In this document: positions 52,963-61,735 of the stretch, piece after piece | Numbering within the stretch: the stretch's first letter is position 1 | Layout: every line of letters begins with the position of its first letter | Assembly: GCA_051251645.1 (NCBI GenBank) | Contig: JBPOEY010000001.1 | Location: 1,178,001 to 1,242,000, forward strand | Source: Litorimonas sp051251645 | GTDB lineage: Bacteria > Pseudomonadota > Alphaproteobacteria > Caulobacterales > Maricaulaceae | Length of the DNA: 64,000 nt | Direction: 5' to 3' | Translations under genes and position numbers: made by a program | The notes under the pieces: model-generated | Databases searched by the model: none | What the model was told of the DNA's origin: nothing | The model's input: only the letters and a program-made list of their open reading frames with translations

Positions 52963-53622
52963 CTATTTCGGGGGGATTTCTTGCCGAGGGGGTCGCGCCC
53001 TACGTGTCACGAGAGAGAGGGCAATCAACCCAACCGCCCCGAATGCCAGCCAAAGACTAAACTGTTTGCCCTGCGCCGAGGAAATCAGCTCAGAGGCGAC
53101 AATGCCTGTCAGCAAAATTTTCGGAATGATTCCAAAGGCCGTGCCGAGCAAAAAACCACCCCGACTCACGCCAAATAATCCGGCGGCGACATTCACCAAA
53201 ATCGCGGGTCCCGTCGGGATCAATCGAACAAGAAACCCCGATTCAACACTGTTTCGTTTAAATAATGTCCTGAGATAGTCGAGCCTTTGAATATGGAGGC
53301 GCTCCTGAAACCGGTGTTCCAGAGCGCGCGCCGCAAAAACATGCGCGGTCACCGACACCATGGTGGCGAACCAAGCAATGGCTGAGCCTTCGACAAGTCC
53401 AAAAGCGGCGATAGCGGCGGCAATTAACGCCCATTGCGGCACGAAGAAAATAGACCCGATTAGGAAAACGAGGACCGCAACTCCAACGGCCATTGGCGTC
53501 CCTGAATAGGTCCCCATTAGATTGATGGCCGCATTCGCCTGCTCGCGAAAGAGATAGACGAGCAACGCCGCGAATAGGCTTAGGCCAATAAGCAAAGAGA
53601 TATCGTATAGCGGACCCTTCAT
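52963..53622 (-). CDS. TVP38/TMEM64 (VTT-domain) membrane protein
   Basis: A 219-residue inner-membrane protein with about six helices. The VTT pattern is present as FVPQWALIAAAIAAFG followed by GFLVRLIPTGPAILVNVAAGLFGVSRGGFLLGTAFG, where the central Arg-x-x-Pro loop is conserved in the DedA superfamily. It may move lipids or polyprenyl phosphate. Its start overlaps the miaA stop by 4 bp, so the two are translated together although functionally unrelated. Confidence 0.88.
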   Translation of the reverse strand: MKGPLYDISLLIGLSLFAALLVYLFREQANAAINLMGTYSGTPMAVGVAVLVFLIGSIFFVPQWALIAAAIAAFGLVEGSAIAWFATMVSVTAHVFAARALEHRFQERLHIQRLDYLRTLFKRNSVESGFLVRLIPTGPAILVNVAAGLFGVSRGGFLLGTAFGIIPKILLTGIVASELISSAQGKQFSLWLAFGAVGLIALSLVTRRARPPRQEIPPK

Positions 53623-54542
53623 AAACTTTGTGCGTATATCTCCTTCCCCGCTTCATCTTTAAGCACCGTCCAATCGGCGCAGCGGTTGCGAAACCACGTC
53701 ATTTGCCGCTTAGCAAGACGGCGGGAATCCCGTTTGGCCGTCTCAATCGCATTTTCCAAGTCACACTCGCCGTCGAGATATGACAGAAGATGGGAGAGGC
53801 CGATGGCCTTGAGCATCGGCGCGCGCGCCGGATAGCCCCGCGTGTGGATCGTTCGAGCTTCCTCCAGCCCGCCTCTCTCGATCATATGCTCAAATCGTCG
53901 ATTAATTCGCCCGTAAAGCATGGCGCGGTCCGGCTGCAGGACTGACCGATGGGTAAACCGCGCCGGGATGACCGGACGTGTCGCCGCTTGCCAACTCGAT
54001 AGCGTCCGCCCGGTGGCCTCATGGACACCAATAATTCGCGCCAGTCGTTGTGGATCATCGCCCAGCACGCGTGCCGCCGCGACGGGATCGAGCGCGTCAG
54101 CGTGTCGACGCATCTCAGCCATTGGGATCAAATCAATGGCACTGGCAATGTCGCGCGGCACGGGCGGGATATCCGCGAGCCCTTCGAGCAAAGCGCGAAA
54201 ATACATTCCCGTTCCGCCCACAAGGACCGGAGTCCGGTTACGGCCCATGATCTCCAAGATAACAGGCACGACATCGCGCACCCAATTTCCGGTGGAATAA
54301 AGCGTCTCGCCTGACACAAAACCAAACAAATGATGGGGAATGCCGCCCATCTCCGCCTCACTTGGGCGCGCGGAAAGCTCCTGCAAGTCAGCATAGACCT
54401 GCAAAGCATCGGCATTGATGATCTCGCCGTCCACGGCTTTCGCGATCTGCACGGCATAGGCTGACTTGCCGCTGGCCGTTGGGCCTGCGATACAGATAAC
54501 TGGGGGCATCTCCCCGAGACTTTTTCCCATCGTTTGCCCCAT
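53619..54542 (-). CDS. miaA: tRNA dimethylallyltransferase
   Basis: Adds a dimethylallyl group to A37 of tRNAs reading UNN codons. P-loop GPTASGKSAYAVQIA, the pair DALQVYADLQ and PSEAEMGGIPHHLFG, and GGTGMYFRALLEGLADIP are the family motifs. RQMTWFRNRC near the end is the tRNA-binding region. The first ATG at 54542 lies only 19 bp from the divergent serB start; ATGs at 54530 or 54509 (MPPVICIAGPTASG) are shorter alternatives and may be the real start. Confidence 0.95.
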   Translation of the reverse strand: MGQTMGKSLGEMPPVICIAGPTASGKSAYAVQIAKAVDGEIINADALQVYADLQELSARPSEAEMGGIPHHLFGFVSGETLYSTGNWVRDVVPVILEIMGRNRTPVLVGGTGMYFRALLEGLADIPPVPRDIASAIDLIPMAEMRRHADALDPVAAARVLGDDPQRLARIIGVHEATGRTLSSWQAATRPVIPARFTHRSVLQPDRAMLYGRINRRFEHMIERGGLEEARTIHTRGYPARAPMLKAIGLSHLLSYLDGECDLENAIETAKRDSRRLAKRQMTWFRNRCADWTVLKDEAGKEIYAQSL

Positions 54543-54561
54543 AATTTATACGAGCCCAGTC

Positions 54562-55434
54562 ATGACGACGCCCCTAGAACAGATCACCACATTTGTCCTG
54601 CCAGAGCACAGCGGCGACATCTTGGCGGCGGGGGCACAGGCCCTTGGCTTTCGTGACATCAAAACCTTATCTGCGGGCCGCGCCATCGAAGCGGTCTCGA
54701 CTGCCAAAGACAGTGCCGATGCGCGCGCTATTCTGGCCGCCGCAAAAATCACCGCCGATGTCTGCGTTCAACCCATCGAAGGGCGTCGTAGAACCGTGCT
54801 GGTTTGCGATATGGACAGCACCTTGATCGGGCAAGAATGTATTGATGAACTCGCTGATTTCGCAGGCGTTAAAGACCGCGTCTCTGAAATCACGGAACGC
54901 GCCATGCGCGGTGACATTGGATTTGAAGGCGCCTTGGAAGAACGGGTTAGCCTGTTGAAAGGTTTGCCCATTACGACGCTACAACAATGTTATGATGAGC
55001 GTATTCGCCTGAATCCCGGTGCCCGAACCTTAGCGCAAACCATGGCAGCGCACGGGGCAAAAACCTTGATCGTGTCCGGTGGCTTCACGTTCTTCACCGA
55101 ACGCGTCGCACAGGCGTGCGGATTCGCAGGGCATCAAGCCAACCAATTGATCCAAGCCGATGAACAGCTTACCGGATCCGTCAGTTACCCGATTTTAGGG
55201 CGCGAAGCGAAGTTGGAAGCTTTGGTCGATATTTGCGAGGGCGACCCAATGCGGTCCCTTGCTATCGGCGACGGCGCTAATGATTTAGCCATGATCGAAG
55301 CGGCGGGTCTCGGCCTAGCCTATTACGCCAAACCCGCAGTCGCGGCGGCGGCGCACAGCGCCATTACCTGCACAGACTTGCGCACAGCCTTGTATTTTCA
55401 AGGCTACTCCGACAGTGAGATCGTTGATTTTTAG
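54562..55434 (+). CDS. serB: Phosphoserine phosphatase
   Basis: Last step of serine synthesis. A 290-residue HAD phosphatase: nucleophile Asp83 and acid Asp85 in CDMDSTLIGQECIDEL, the Ser in LIVSGGFTFFTERVA, and the metal motif in AIGDGANDLAMIEAAG. An N-terminal ACT-like region of about 75 residues precedes it, which is usual in proteobacterial SerB. I chose the ATG at 54562 (MTTPLEQIT) rather than the longer frame from 54466. Its end overlaps the convergent degP-like gene by 4 bp. Confidence 0.96.
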   Translation: MTTPLEQITTFVLPEHSGDILAAGAQALGFRDIKTLSAGRAIEAVSTAKDSADARAILAAAKITADVCVQPIEGRRRTVLVCDMDSTLIGQECIDELADFAGVKDRVSEITERAMRGDIGFEGALEERVSLLKGLPITTLQQCYDERIRLNPGARTLAQTMAAHGAKTLIVSGGFTFFTERVAQACGFAGHQANQLIQADEQLTGSVSYPILGREAKLEALVDICEGDPMRSLAIGDGANDLAMIEAAGLGLAYYAKPAVAAAAHSAITCTDLRTALYFQGYSDSEIVDF

Positions 55435-56834
55435 CCATTTAGGGCGAAGAAAATATAATTACCGCCCCGATTGATAAGGAGCGTGACGGGCTCACCCGTC
55501 TCTAGCGCCGCAGCCAATGCCGTTTCAAATTCAGCCGGAGTCTTGACGGACTCGAACGCGACTTCTTCGATGATGTCACCTTTTAGAATTTTGCCCGAAG
55601 CGCGAGAGCGCTTGGCTATGGTGACAACACGAACACCCGTCACGTCCGGTTTAATCCGATTGGCGCGGCGCACATCATCCGTCAACGCTTCGACAGAAAG
55701 CCCGCCAATAGTCCGTTGCGCATTTCCCGCATCGACTTCCAATTGGAGCTTATCTTCAGCGCTAAGGTTTTCGGCTAAACGTTCAATGCGCACGGTCGCC
55801 GTGCGCCGTTTACGCTTGCGAATATACTCAATGGCGACATCCGTATCGATAGGGGCTTCGGCGACGGCGCGAAACATAATGCGCGTGTCGTCAATCTCGC
55901 GGTCCCCAATGCGAAGGATCAAATCACCGCGTTGCAGCCCTGCTTTCGCGGCAGGACCATCGTCGACAAGTGACCGAATAAGCGCGCCTCTCGCACTGTT
56001 CAGGCCATAGGACTGCGCAATATCGGAACTCACCTTTTGCGTCCGCACGCCGAGATATCCGCGCCGCGTTTCTCCGAACTCAATCAGCTGCGCCGAAACA
56101 CTATTGGCCAAATCACTCGGCACGGAAAAACTCAGACCAATGGAATAGCCTGTCGGCGAAATGATCGCCGTGTTCACACCAATGACTTCCCCGTCCATAT
56201 TGAACAGAGGACCGCCCGAGTTCCCCTGATTGATCGCGACATCGGTTTGAATAAAGTCGTCATAATTACCCGCCGAAATATCGCGATTTCGTGCTGAGAT
56301 GATGCCCGCTGTGACAGAGCCAGAATAGCCCAACGGATTGCCGATCGCGATGACCCACTCTCCGACTTCGGAGGCGTCCGAGTCGCCAAAAGAGACGAAA
56401 GGTAACGCGTCACCACTTTCAATTTTGAGAACGGCGATATCTGTTGCCGGGTCACGACCGATCAGGTCCGCCTCGAACGTGTCGCCATTGGGAAAGGTAA
56501 CTTCGATCAGGTCAGCATCTTCAATGACGTGATTATTGGTGACGATGTAACCGCTGTCGTCGATAACAAAGCCGGAGCCGAGTGATTTGGACACGCGCCC
56601 ATCCCGCCCCGGACGGTTACCAAAAAAGTCGTTGAACCGTTCAAGCGGGGAGCCTTCTTCGAAGGCGGGGATATCTTCATCCGCGAATTCCACGGTCTGT
56701 GCCGTAGAGATATTCACGACGGCTGGAGACAGGCGCTTTGTCAGATCGACAAAATTATCAGGAATGGGTCTCGCGTGAACCGTGGCAAGCGGAACGAGAG
56801 AAAATGTCAGGCCAAGGCAGATCGTTCGAAACAT
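55431..56834 (-). CDS. degP: Do-family periplasmic serine protease (DegP/DegQ-like)
   Basis: A 467-residue periplasmic quality-control protease. The signal peptide (FRTICLGLTFSLVPLATVHA) follows the ATG at 56834, preferred over 56885. The triad is His in YIVTNNHVIEDAD, Asp in PATDIAVLKIE and Ser in NQGNSGGPLFN. Two PDZ domains follow: the first includes GALIRSLVDDGPAAKAGLQRGDLIL, the second GVRVVTIAKRSRASGKILKGDIIEEV. It is the last gene of folA-hflK-hflC-DUF2065-degP, a conserved alphaproteobacterial order. Confidence 0.95.
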   Translation of the reverse strand: MFRTICLGLTFSLVPLATVHARPIPDNFVDLTKRLSPAVVNISTAQTVEFADEDIPAFEEGSPLERFNDFFGNRPGRDGRVSKSLGSGFVIDDSGYIVTNNHVIEDADLIEVTFPNGDTFEADLIGRDPATDIAVLKIESGDALPFVSFGDSDASEVGEWVIAIGNPLGYSGSVTAGIISARNRDISAGNYDDFIQTDVAINQGNSGGPLFNMDGEVIGVNTAIISPTGYSIGLSFSVPSDLANSVSAQLIEFGETRRGYLGVRTQKVSSDIAQSYGLNSARGALIRSLVDDGPAAKAGLQRGDLILRIGDREIDDTRIMFRAVAEAPIDTDVAIEYIRKRKRRTATVRIERLAENLSAEDKLQLEVDAGNAQRTIGGLSVEALTDDVRRANRIKPDVTGVRVVTIAKRSRASGKILKGDIIEEVAFESVKTPAEFETALAAALETGEPVTLLINRGGNYIFFALNG

Positions 56835-56907
56835 AGCGCCCTTGTGCGGTAGTTTCAGTGATTTGCCAAGGCGGCGGACTGACACCTTGCATGACGATTA
56901 CGTCAGG

Positions 56908-57114
56908 CTAGCCATTAAAACGGACACCGACCCAGATCATCAAAAGACCCAAGGCGGTGCAGAGCAGGCCGAGGCGCGAGAGACGTTGCGAATCGAGCAT
57001 CGCCATCGCTTCTGCATAAGCGCGGCGCATTGCGTCGGGCGCGATAGCCCAGCCGATGCCTTCGACGGCGAGTGCGCCGCCGAAAACTAGCAGGAGGACA
57101 GTGACCACACTCAT
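56908..57114 (-). CDS. DUF2065 domain-containing small membrane protein
   Basis: A 68-residue protein with two membrane helices (VVTVLLLVFGGALAVEGIGWAI and LGLLCTALGLLMIWVGVRF) separated by a short helix (PDAMRRAYAEAMAMLDSQRL). This is the DUF2065 pattern, regularly found beside hflKC. Function unknown. It lies 24 bp after hflC and 73 bp before the degP-like gene. Confidence 0.92.
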   Translation of the reverse strand: MSVVTVLLLVFGGALAVEGIGWAIAPDAMRRAYAEAMAMLDSQRLSRLGLLCTALGLLMIWVGVRFNG

Positions 57115-57138
57115 CGTGCGAGGTTTCCGTCAGACCGA

Positions 57139-58032
57139 TTATCGCCCACCTTGTTGGTCATCAAGATAACCCAAGAAGTCAGAGTCTGGCGACAAGACAT
57201 AAGTCGTGTTTTTTCCGAGACCCTTTTTATAGGCTTCCATCGAGCGATAGAAGGCAAAGAACTCAGGGTCCTTTGTGTAAGCCGCCGCATAGATTGCGTT
57301 CCGCTGTTTATCGCCTTCACCGCGAATGATCTCGGCTTGGCGTTGCGCTTCAGCGCGGATAACCCGCGCTTCTTTTTGCGCTGTCGCGCGGATCTCTTGC
57401 GCTTGCTCTTCGCCTTCGGCGCGGAGCAGTGACGCTTCGAGGTTCCGCTGCGAGACCATGCGCTTAAACACGCGATCATAGTTTTCTCGCGGAAGATCGG
57501 CACGTTTGATCCGCACATCGATAATATCAATGCCCAAATCTTCGGCTTCAGCAACACCGTCTGCGACAGACTGAATTTCAGCCATCAATTCGCTCCGACG
57601 ACCCGAAATAATCTCCGGCGTGTCCACACGACCGAGAACATCGCGAAGGGTCGAATCGAAGATCGCTTGCAGCTGATCCTGCGCGCCACGTTCGTCACGG
57701 AGCTTTTCGTAGAAACGAATAGCGTTCGTAATGCGGTAACGCACAAAGGCATCAACGATCAGGCGTTCTTGGTCAGCGGCCAATAGTTCGACAGGACGCA
57801 GATCAACTTCGAGGTTTCGTCGGGACAGATAGACAACGTTTTCAATAAACGGAGTTTTCATTTTCAGACCCGCATTGGCTTCTTCACCCCAAGGGTTTTC
57901 GATGCGTTGGGCTTCACCAAACTGGAAGACAATGGCTTGTTCATGCTCTTCGACCGTGAAGAGAGAGGCCATAATGGCGAGGATTATCGCACCGCCGAGA
58001 ACGGCGAGCATAATAAGACGAGGGTTTTTCAT
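57139..58032 (-). CDS. hflC: HflC, FtsH-modulating SPFH-domain protein
   Basis: A 297-residue inner-membrane protein facing the periplasm. One N-terminal helix (LIMLAVLGGAIILAIMASLF) is followed by the SPFH/band-7 domain (EHEQAIVFQFGEAQRI). A helical stretch then runs EEQAQEIRATAQKEARVIRAEAQRQAEIIRGEGDKQ, ending in EFFAFYRSMEAYKKGL. It forms a cage with HflK around FtsH. It shares one base with the hflK stop. Confidence 0.96.
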   Translation of the reverse strand: MKNPRLIMLAVLGGAIILAIMASLFTVEEHEQAIVFQFGEAQRIENPWGEEANAGLKMKTPFIENVVYLSRRNLEVDLRPVELLAADQERLIVDAFVRYRITNAIRFYEKLRDERGAQDQLQAIFDSTLRDVLGRVDTPEIISGRRSELMAEIQSVADGVAEAEDLGIDIIDVRIKRADLPRENYDRVFKRMVSQRNLEASLLRAEGEEQAQEIRATAQKEARVIRAEAQRQAEIIRGEGDKQRNAIYAAAYTKDPEFFAFYRSMEAYKKGLGKNTTYVLSPDSDFLGYLDDQQGGR

Positions 58033-59183
58033 TACTGACCTCCACGCGGGCGGTTAGCGCCCAATTTGTCGAGCGGCAGATAGGGGATGACCCCCGATCC
58101 AGCACCATTGTCGAGAATGATTTTTTCAGCCGGCGCGTAAACATCCTCGATCGTTTCGAGATACATACGTTGGCGCGTCACGACGGGCGCGAGGCGGTAT
58201 TCCTGATAGATTAGGTTAAAGCGTTCGGCTTCACCCTTGGCTTCGGCAATCACTGAGTCGCGGTAACCCGCCGCTTCTTGCAGGATTTGAGCCGCGTCAC
58301 CGCGCGCACGGGGAACGACATCATTCTGCACCGACGTCGCTTCGTTGATTGTTGTTTCACGTTCCTGCGCGGCATCAACCACGTCGCGGAAAGCATCGAC
58401 TACGTTCCCTTGATCCGGCGCATCGGCTTTTTGCAGCTGCACTTCGACGATCCGGACGCCCGTTTTATATTCGTCCAAAACACTCTGCATCAAATCGCGA
58501 ACAGAGGTCGTAATCGCCAGACGGTCTGTCGTGATGATCCCTTCCAGCTCGTTCTGGCCGATAACTTCGCGCATCGCACTTTCGGCGACGGCTTCGACGG
58601 CTTGAGCAGGATTTTCGACTTCAAAATAATAATTAGCGAGATCGCTGATCCGCCACAGAACCGTGAAATCAATGTCGACGATATTCTCGTCACCTGTCAG
58701 CATCAGCGAAGACGCATCGTTTCCGCCAATCGCATCCTTCCGGATGATTTCGGTTTCTTGCTTATAGGTCGTCTCAATTGGGCTTGGCAGTTTGAATTTG
58801 AGGCCTGGGCCTTCTGTCCGAACATAATCACCAAAGCGAAGAACGAGCGCGCGTTCCGTCTGATCGACCGTGTAAACGGAGGTCGAGATCAAAAGAACAG
58901 CACCGATGGCTAAGACGATTCCAAGAGGACCAAACGGACCCACTTTGAAACTCGGTGCGCCACCGCCACTGCCGCCAGAGCCTGGACGACGCGGGCCGCC
59001 GGACTTCACACGGCTCTTAAAGCCCTCAATAACATTGTCGAGATCAGCCGAGCGGTCAGGGCCGCCAGAGCCGGTCGGTTTTTTACCGCCGCCCCCCTTG
59101 CCGCCATTGCCCCAAGGCGAGTTGCCGTTACCTTTGTCGCCCGAGCCGCCTTTCGGCCCCCAGGGTGAATTATTGTCCGCCAT
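58032..59183 (-). CDS. hflK: HflK, FtsH-modulating SPFH-domain protein
   Basis: A 383-residue partner of HflC. The first 65 residues are a Gly/Lys/Asn-rich cytosolic tail (GPKGGSGDKGNGNSPWGNGGKG-type), typical of HflK. A membrane helix (LGIVLAIGAVLLISTSVYTV) and the SPFH domain (QTERALVLRFGDYVRTEGPGLKFKLP) follow. It lies 51 bp after folA. Confidence 0.96.
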   Translation of the reverse strand: MADNNSPWGPKGGSGDKGNGNSPWGNGGKGGGGKKPTGSGGPDRSADLDNVIEGFKSRVKSGGPRRPGSGGSGGGAPSFKVGPFGPLGIVLAIGAVLLISTSVYTVDQTERALVLRFGDYVRTEGPGLKFKLPSPIETTYKQETEIIRKDAIGGNDASSLMLTGDENIVDIDFTVLWRISDLANYYFEVENPAQAVEAVAESAMREVIGQNELEGIITTDRLAITTSVRDLMQSVLDEYKTGVRIVEVQLQKADAPDQGNVVDAFRDVVDAAQERETTINEATSVQNDVVPRARGDAAQILQEAAGYRDSVIAEAKGEAERFNLIYQEYRLAPVVTRQRMYLETIEDVYAPAEKIILDNGAGSGVIPYLPLDKLGANRPRGGQ

Positions 59184-59234
59184 TCATGGTCTCCAATCGA
59201 ATCCACTTCTATGTGGCGTAGGCGTGAACGGCTT

Positions 59235-59774
59235 TCAAGATACTGACTCTGTCAATCGGCGGTCCAATATGCGTGTAATGAACGCATGGTCGTCGCCTTT
59301 CCCCGCGGAATGCGGCACCTCGTCGCGAGAAACCCAAATTTTAGCTGGCAATTCAGGGAAATAGGCGTCCCCCTCTATCACCGCGTCCACCTCCGTCTCA
59401 TAGATGCGCCCTATCCACGGCATAAGCGATTTGTATATCTGTGCACCACCAATGATCATGACTTCGTCAACGCCGAGCGAGCCTGCCAACTCTGCGCCGC
59501 GCCCAACCATATCATTCATGTCCGTGAAGACCTCCGCTCCCTTGGCCTGGTAAGCCGCATCACGCGTCAGCACGAGGTTAGGCCGACCCGGCAGCGGAAA
59601 CGGCAAGCTCTCCCAGGTCTTGCGCCCCATTAAACACGGTTTTCCCAAGGTCACCCGTTTGAAATGCTGCAAGTCCGAGCGGAGTCGCCACGGCAAATCG
59701 CCATCGCGACCAATCACATGATTGGTAGAGCGCGCAACGATGGCGGCAAGAGTTGGGAGGTCCATGATATTCAT
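59235..59774 (-). CDS. folA: Dihydrofolate reductase
   Basis: Reduces dihydrofolate with NADPH. A 179-residue protein with AAIVARSTNHVIGRDGDLPWRL (active-site loop, catalytic Asp after GRDGDLPW region), KPCLMGRKTWESLPFPLPGR and VMIIGGAQIYKSLMPW. Length is near the usual 160-175. Starts at ATG 59774 or 59765 (MDLPTLAAIV) are both possible. It heads the hflK-hflC-degP group; thyA, which normally precedes it, lies 2.4 kb away beyond three plus-strand genes and one AT-rich gene. Confidence 0.95.
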   Translation of the reverse strand: MNIMDLPTLAAIVARSTNHVIGRDGDLPWRLRSDLQHFKRVTLGKPCLMGRKTWESLPFPLPGRPNLVLTRDAAYQAKGAEVFTDMNDMVGRGAELAGSLGVDEVMIIGGAQIYKSLMPWIGRIYETEVDAVIEGDAYFPELPAKIWVSRDEVPHSAGKGDDHAFITRILDRRLTESVS

Positions 59775-59820
59775 AGCGATGAGGGTTACAGCGGCGCGCG
59801 TGATGCGTATAGGCGCAAAT

Positions 59821-60369
59821 ATGTCGACTTACGCCGCAAAAGAACCCTTCTCCACCCCGACGCGGGCGGTCATCATTACGCTCGTCTATGTATTGCTGAT
59901 ACCGTTTATCAATTGGAGCTTTACGTGGGCCCCGATGGTGGAGCTGCCCGGTTTGGGATGGATGTTCAATCCTGTCACCATCGTCACGGGACTTGTCCTT
60001 GTCGTACGCGACTTTGCCCAACGCGAAATCGGCCATTGGGTTTTGCTTGCAATGGCTGTCGCGCTCGGCCTGACGTGGGCCACCTCTGGCGGCGAGTTAG
60101 CACTCGCGTCCGGGGCCGCCTTTGCGGTGTCCGAGTTGGTTGATTGGACGGTTTACACCTTTACCAAGCTAAAGCTCTCGACCCGCGTCTTGCTCTCCTC
60201 TGCCATTGCTGCGCCCGTCGACACATCAATCTTCCTGATTGGCGCAGAAGCCATTCGCGATGATCAATTCACTTTACCTAATGTTCTGATGAGTATTGGC
60301 GGTAAAATGATCGGCGCGCTGGTGATATGGTGGTTGATCCGAAAAACGATAGAACGTGATATAAAATGA
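59821..60369 (+). CDS. VUT-family membrane transporter (queuosine-precursor transporter-like)
   Basis: A 182-residue membrane protein with about five helices. It resembles the YhhQ/VUT group, which imports 7-deazaguanine precursors of queuosine: VFNPVTIVTGLVLVVRDFAQREIGHWVL, GAAFAVSELVDWTVYTF, APVDTSIFLIGAEAI and GKMIGALVIWWLIRK follow the family layout. The substrate here is inference. I chose the ATG at 59821 over a longer frame from 59722. It overlaps the next gene by 4 bp. Confidence 0.82.
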   Translation: MSTYAAKEPFSTPTRAVIITLVYVLLIPFINWSFTWAPMVELPGLGWMFNPVTIVTGLVLVVRDFAQREIGHWVLLAMAVALGLTWATSGGELALASGAAFAVSELVDWTVYTFTKLKLSTRVLLSSAIAAPVDTSIFLIGAEAIRDDQFTLPNVLMSIGGKMIGALVIWWLIRKTIERDIK

Positions 60370-61370
60370 CACGCCCCCTTATTCTTGATGTCGACGGGAC
60401 CCTCCTTAAGAGCGACCTAACGCATGAAATGATCCTTGCCGCCGTAATGCGCGATCCGGGCAAAGCGCTACATTATGCGCGCGTCGGCACGCACGATAAG
60501 CCGCAGATGAAGCAAGAGATGATCGCCCGCATCGGCGACAGGCTCGACACGGATGTCGCCCCCTTGGAGCCAAAAATCGTCGCCCTCGCCGAGCAAGCCG
60601 TCGCGGACGGGCGCGAGGTTCACCTTTGCTCCGGCTCTGAACAATCGCTGGTGGACCGTTTGGGCGCGCGGCTTGATTTCATCACTGAGTGCTTCGGCAC
60701 GTCGCCGACCTATAATATGACGTCCAAGAACAAGGCGTCCTTCCTCTCCGAGCGCTTCCCCGACGGGTTCGATTACGCCGGCAACAGCACGCAAGATTTC
60801 AAGGTCTGGGAAGCCGCGCACAGCGCTTACGGCATGCGCCCGCCTCGCGGGACAAAGCAGACCCGCACAGCCGCAGGCAAAGCTGTCACAATTTTGGAAG
60901 AGCGCAAATCAGAACTCGGCACCCTTCTTAAGGCGATGCGACCATGGCGGCTCTGGTTTCCGCTGCCGCTGCTCATCCTTGTTTGCGCGGCTTACTATAA
61001 AGGCGTTGCAACGAACCTGTGGCTCCCTGTCTGGGCCACAGTCGTCTGGATGCTGACCGTCGCTGCGCTCGCTTTGATTGATGATCTGCGCGATATTCAT
61101 CAGGATCGACGGGATGAAAAACCGAACCGTCCGATTGCGGCGGGCGAATTATCAGTCACGAAAGCCGTTGCGGGCCTCGTCGCACTCGTCTTTGTCGCAG
61201 CGGTCCTGTCGCTCGCTATTCTGCCCTTCTGGATGTTCCCCGTCTTCGCCCTCGTCCTTTGGCTCGGCTCAAAATTAACCGCCCTTCCCTTTGGCATCGC
61301 GCGCAGCATGCTCACCCGTCTGACGATCATCATCGCCAGCGTCACCTATATTCCTCTAGCCCTGATCTGA
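60366..61370 (+). CDS. HAD-UbiA fusion protein, apparently short at the C-terminus
   Basis: A 334-residue fusion: residues 1-170 form a HAD phosphatase-like domain (LDVDGTLLKSDL with Asp10 and Asp12; LCSGSEQSLV; YAGNSTQDFKVWEAA). The rest starts a UbiA-type prenyltransferase (MRPWRLWFPLPLL; DDLRDIHQDRRDEKPNRPIAAGELS, the first Asp-rich motif). Family members are usually about 470-500 residues and carry a second Asp-rich motif and nine helices. Here only about five helices are present and the frame stops at 61370, 7 bp before the next gene, so the protein looks truncated. Confidence 0.82.
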   Translation: MTRPLILDVDGTLLKSDLTHEMILAAVMRDPGKALHYARVGTHDKPQMKQEMIARIGDRLDTDVAPLEPKIVALAEQAVADGREVHLCSGSEQSLVDRLGARLDFITECFGTSPTYNMTSKNKASFLSERFPDGFDYAGNSTQDFKVWEAAHSAYGMRPPRGTKQTRTAAGKAVTILEERKSELGTLLKAMRPWRLWFPLPLLILVCAAYYKGVATNLWLPVWATVVWMLTVAALALIDDLRDIHQDRRDEKPNRPIAAGELSVTKAVAGLVALVFVAAVLSLAILPFWMFPVFALVLWLGSKLTALPFGIARSMLTRLTIIIASVTYIPLALI

Positions 61371-61377
61371 ACCCGCC

Positions 61378-61704
61378 ATGTCCGAAATCCCACCCTGCCC
61401 TGAATGCGCGTGTGAATATGTCTATGAAGACGGCCCGCTGCTGATCTGTCCTGAATGCGCCCATGAATGGCCCGCCGCCGACAGCGCGCCCAAAGTCTAC
61501 CGCGATGCCAATGGCAATGAGCTACAAGACGGCGATATGGTCACACTGATCAAAGACCTCAAAGTCAAAGGCACGAGCAAAACGGTTAAGGTGGGGACGA
61601 AAGTGCGGATCAACCGTTTGGTTGACGAGGATCACGATATCGACTGCAAGATCGACGGGATTGGCGCGATGAAGCTGAAGACTGAGTTTGTGAAGAAGGC
61701 ATGA
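61378..61704 (+). CDS. PhnA/YjdM-family zinc-ribbon protein
   Basis: A 108-residue protein. The N-terminal zinc ribbon is CPECACEYVYEDGPLLICPECAHEW, with two CPEC knuckles. The PhnA domain follows as VYRDANGNELQDGDMVTLIKDLKVKGTSKTVKVGTKVRINRLVDEDHDIDCKIDG. Despite the historical name it is not needed for phosphonate use in known cases and its role is open. It is the third of three rightward genes between folA and thyA. Confidence 0.92.
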   Translation: MSEIPPCPECACEYVYEDGPLLICPECAHEWPAADSAPKVYRDANGNELQDGDMVTLIKDLKVKGTSKTVKVGTKVRINRLVDEDHDIDCKIDGIGAMKLKTEFVKKA

Positions 61705-61735
61705 CGTGAGAATTGATGCCGTATCACACCTTAAA

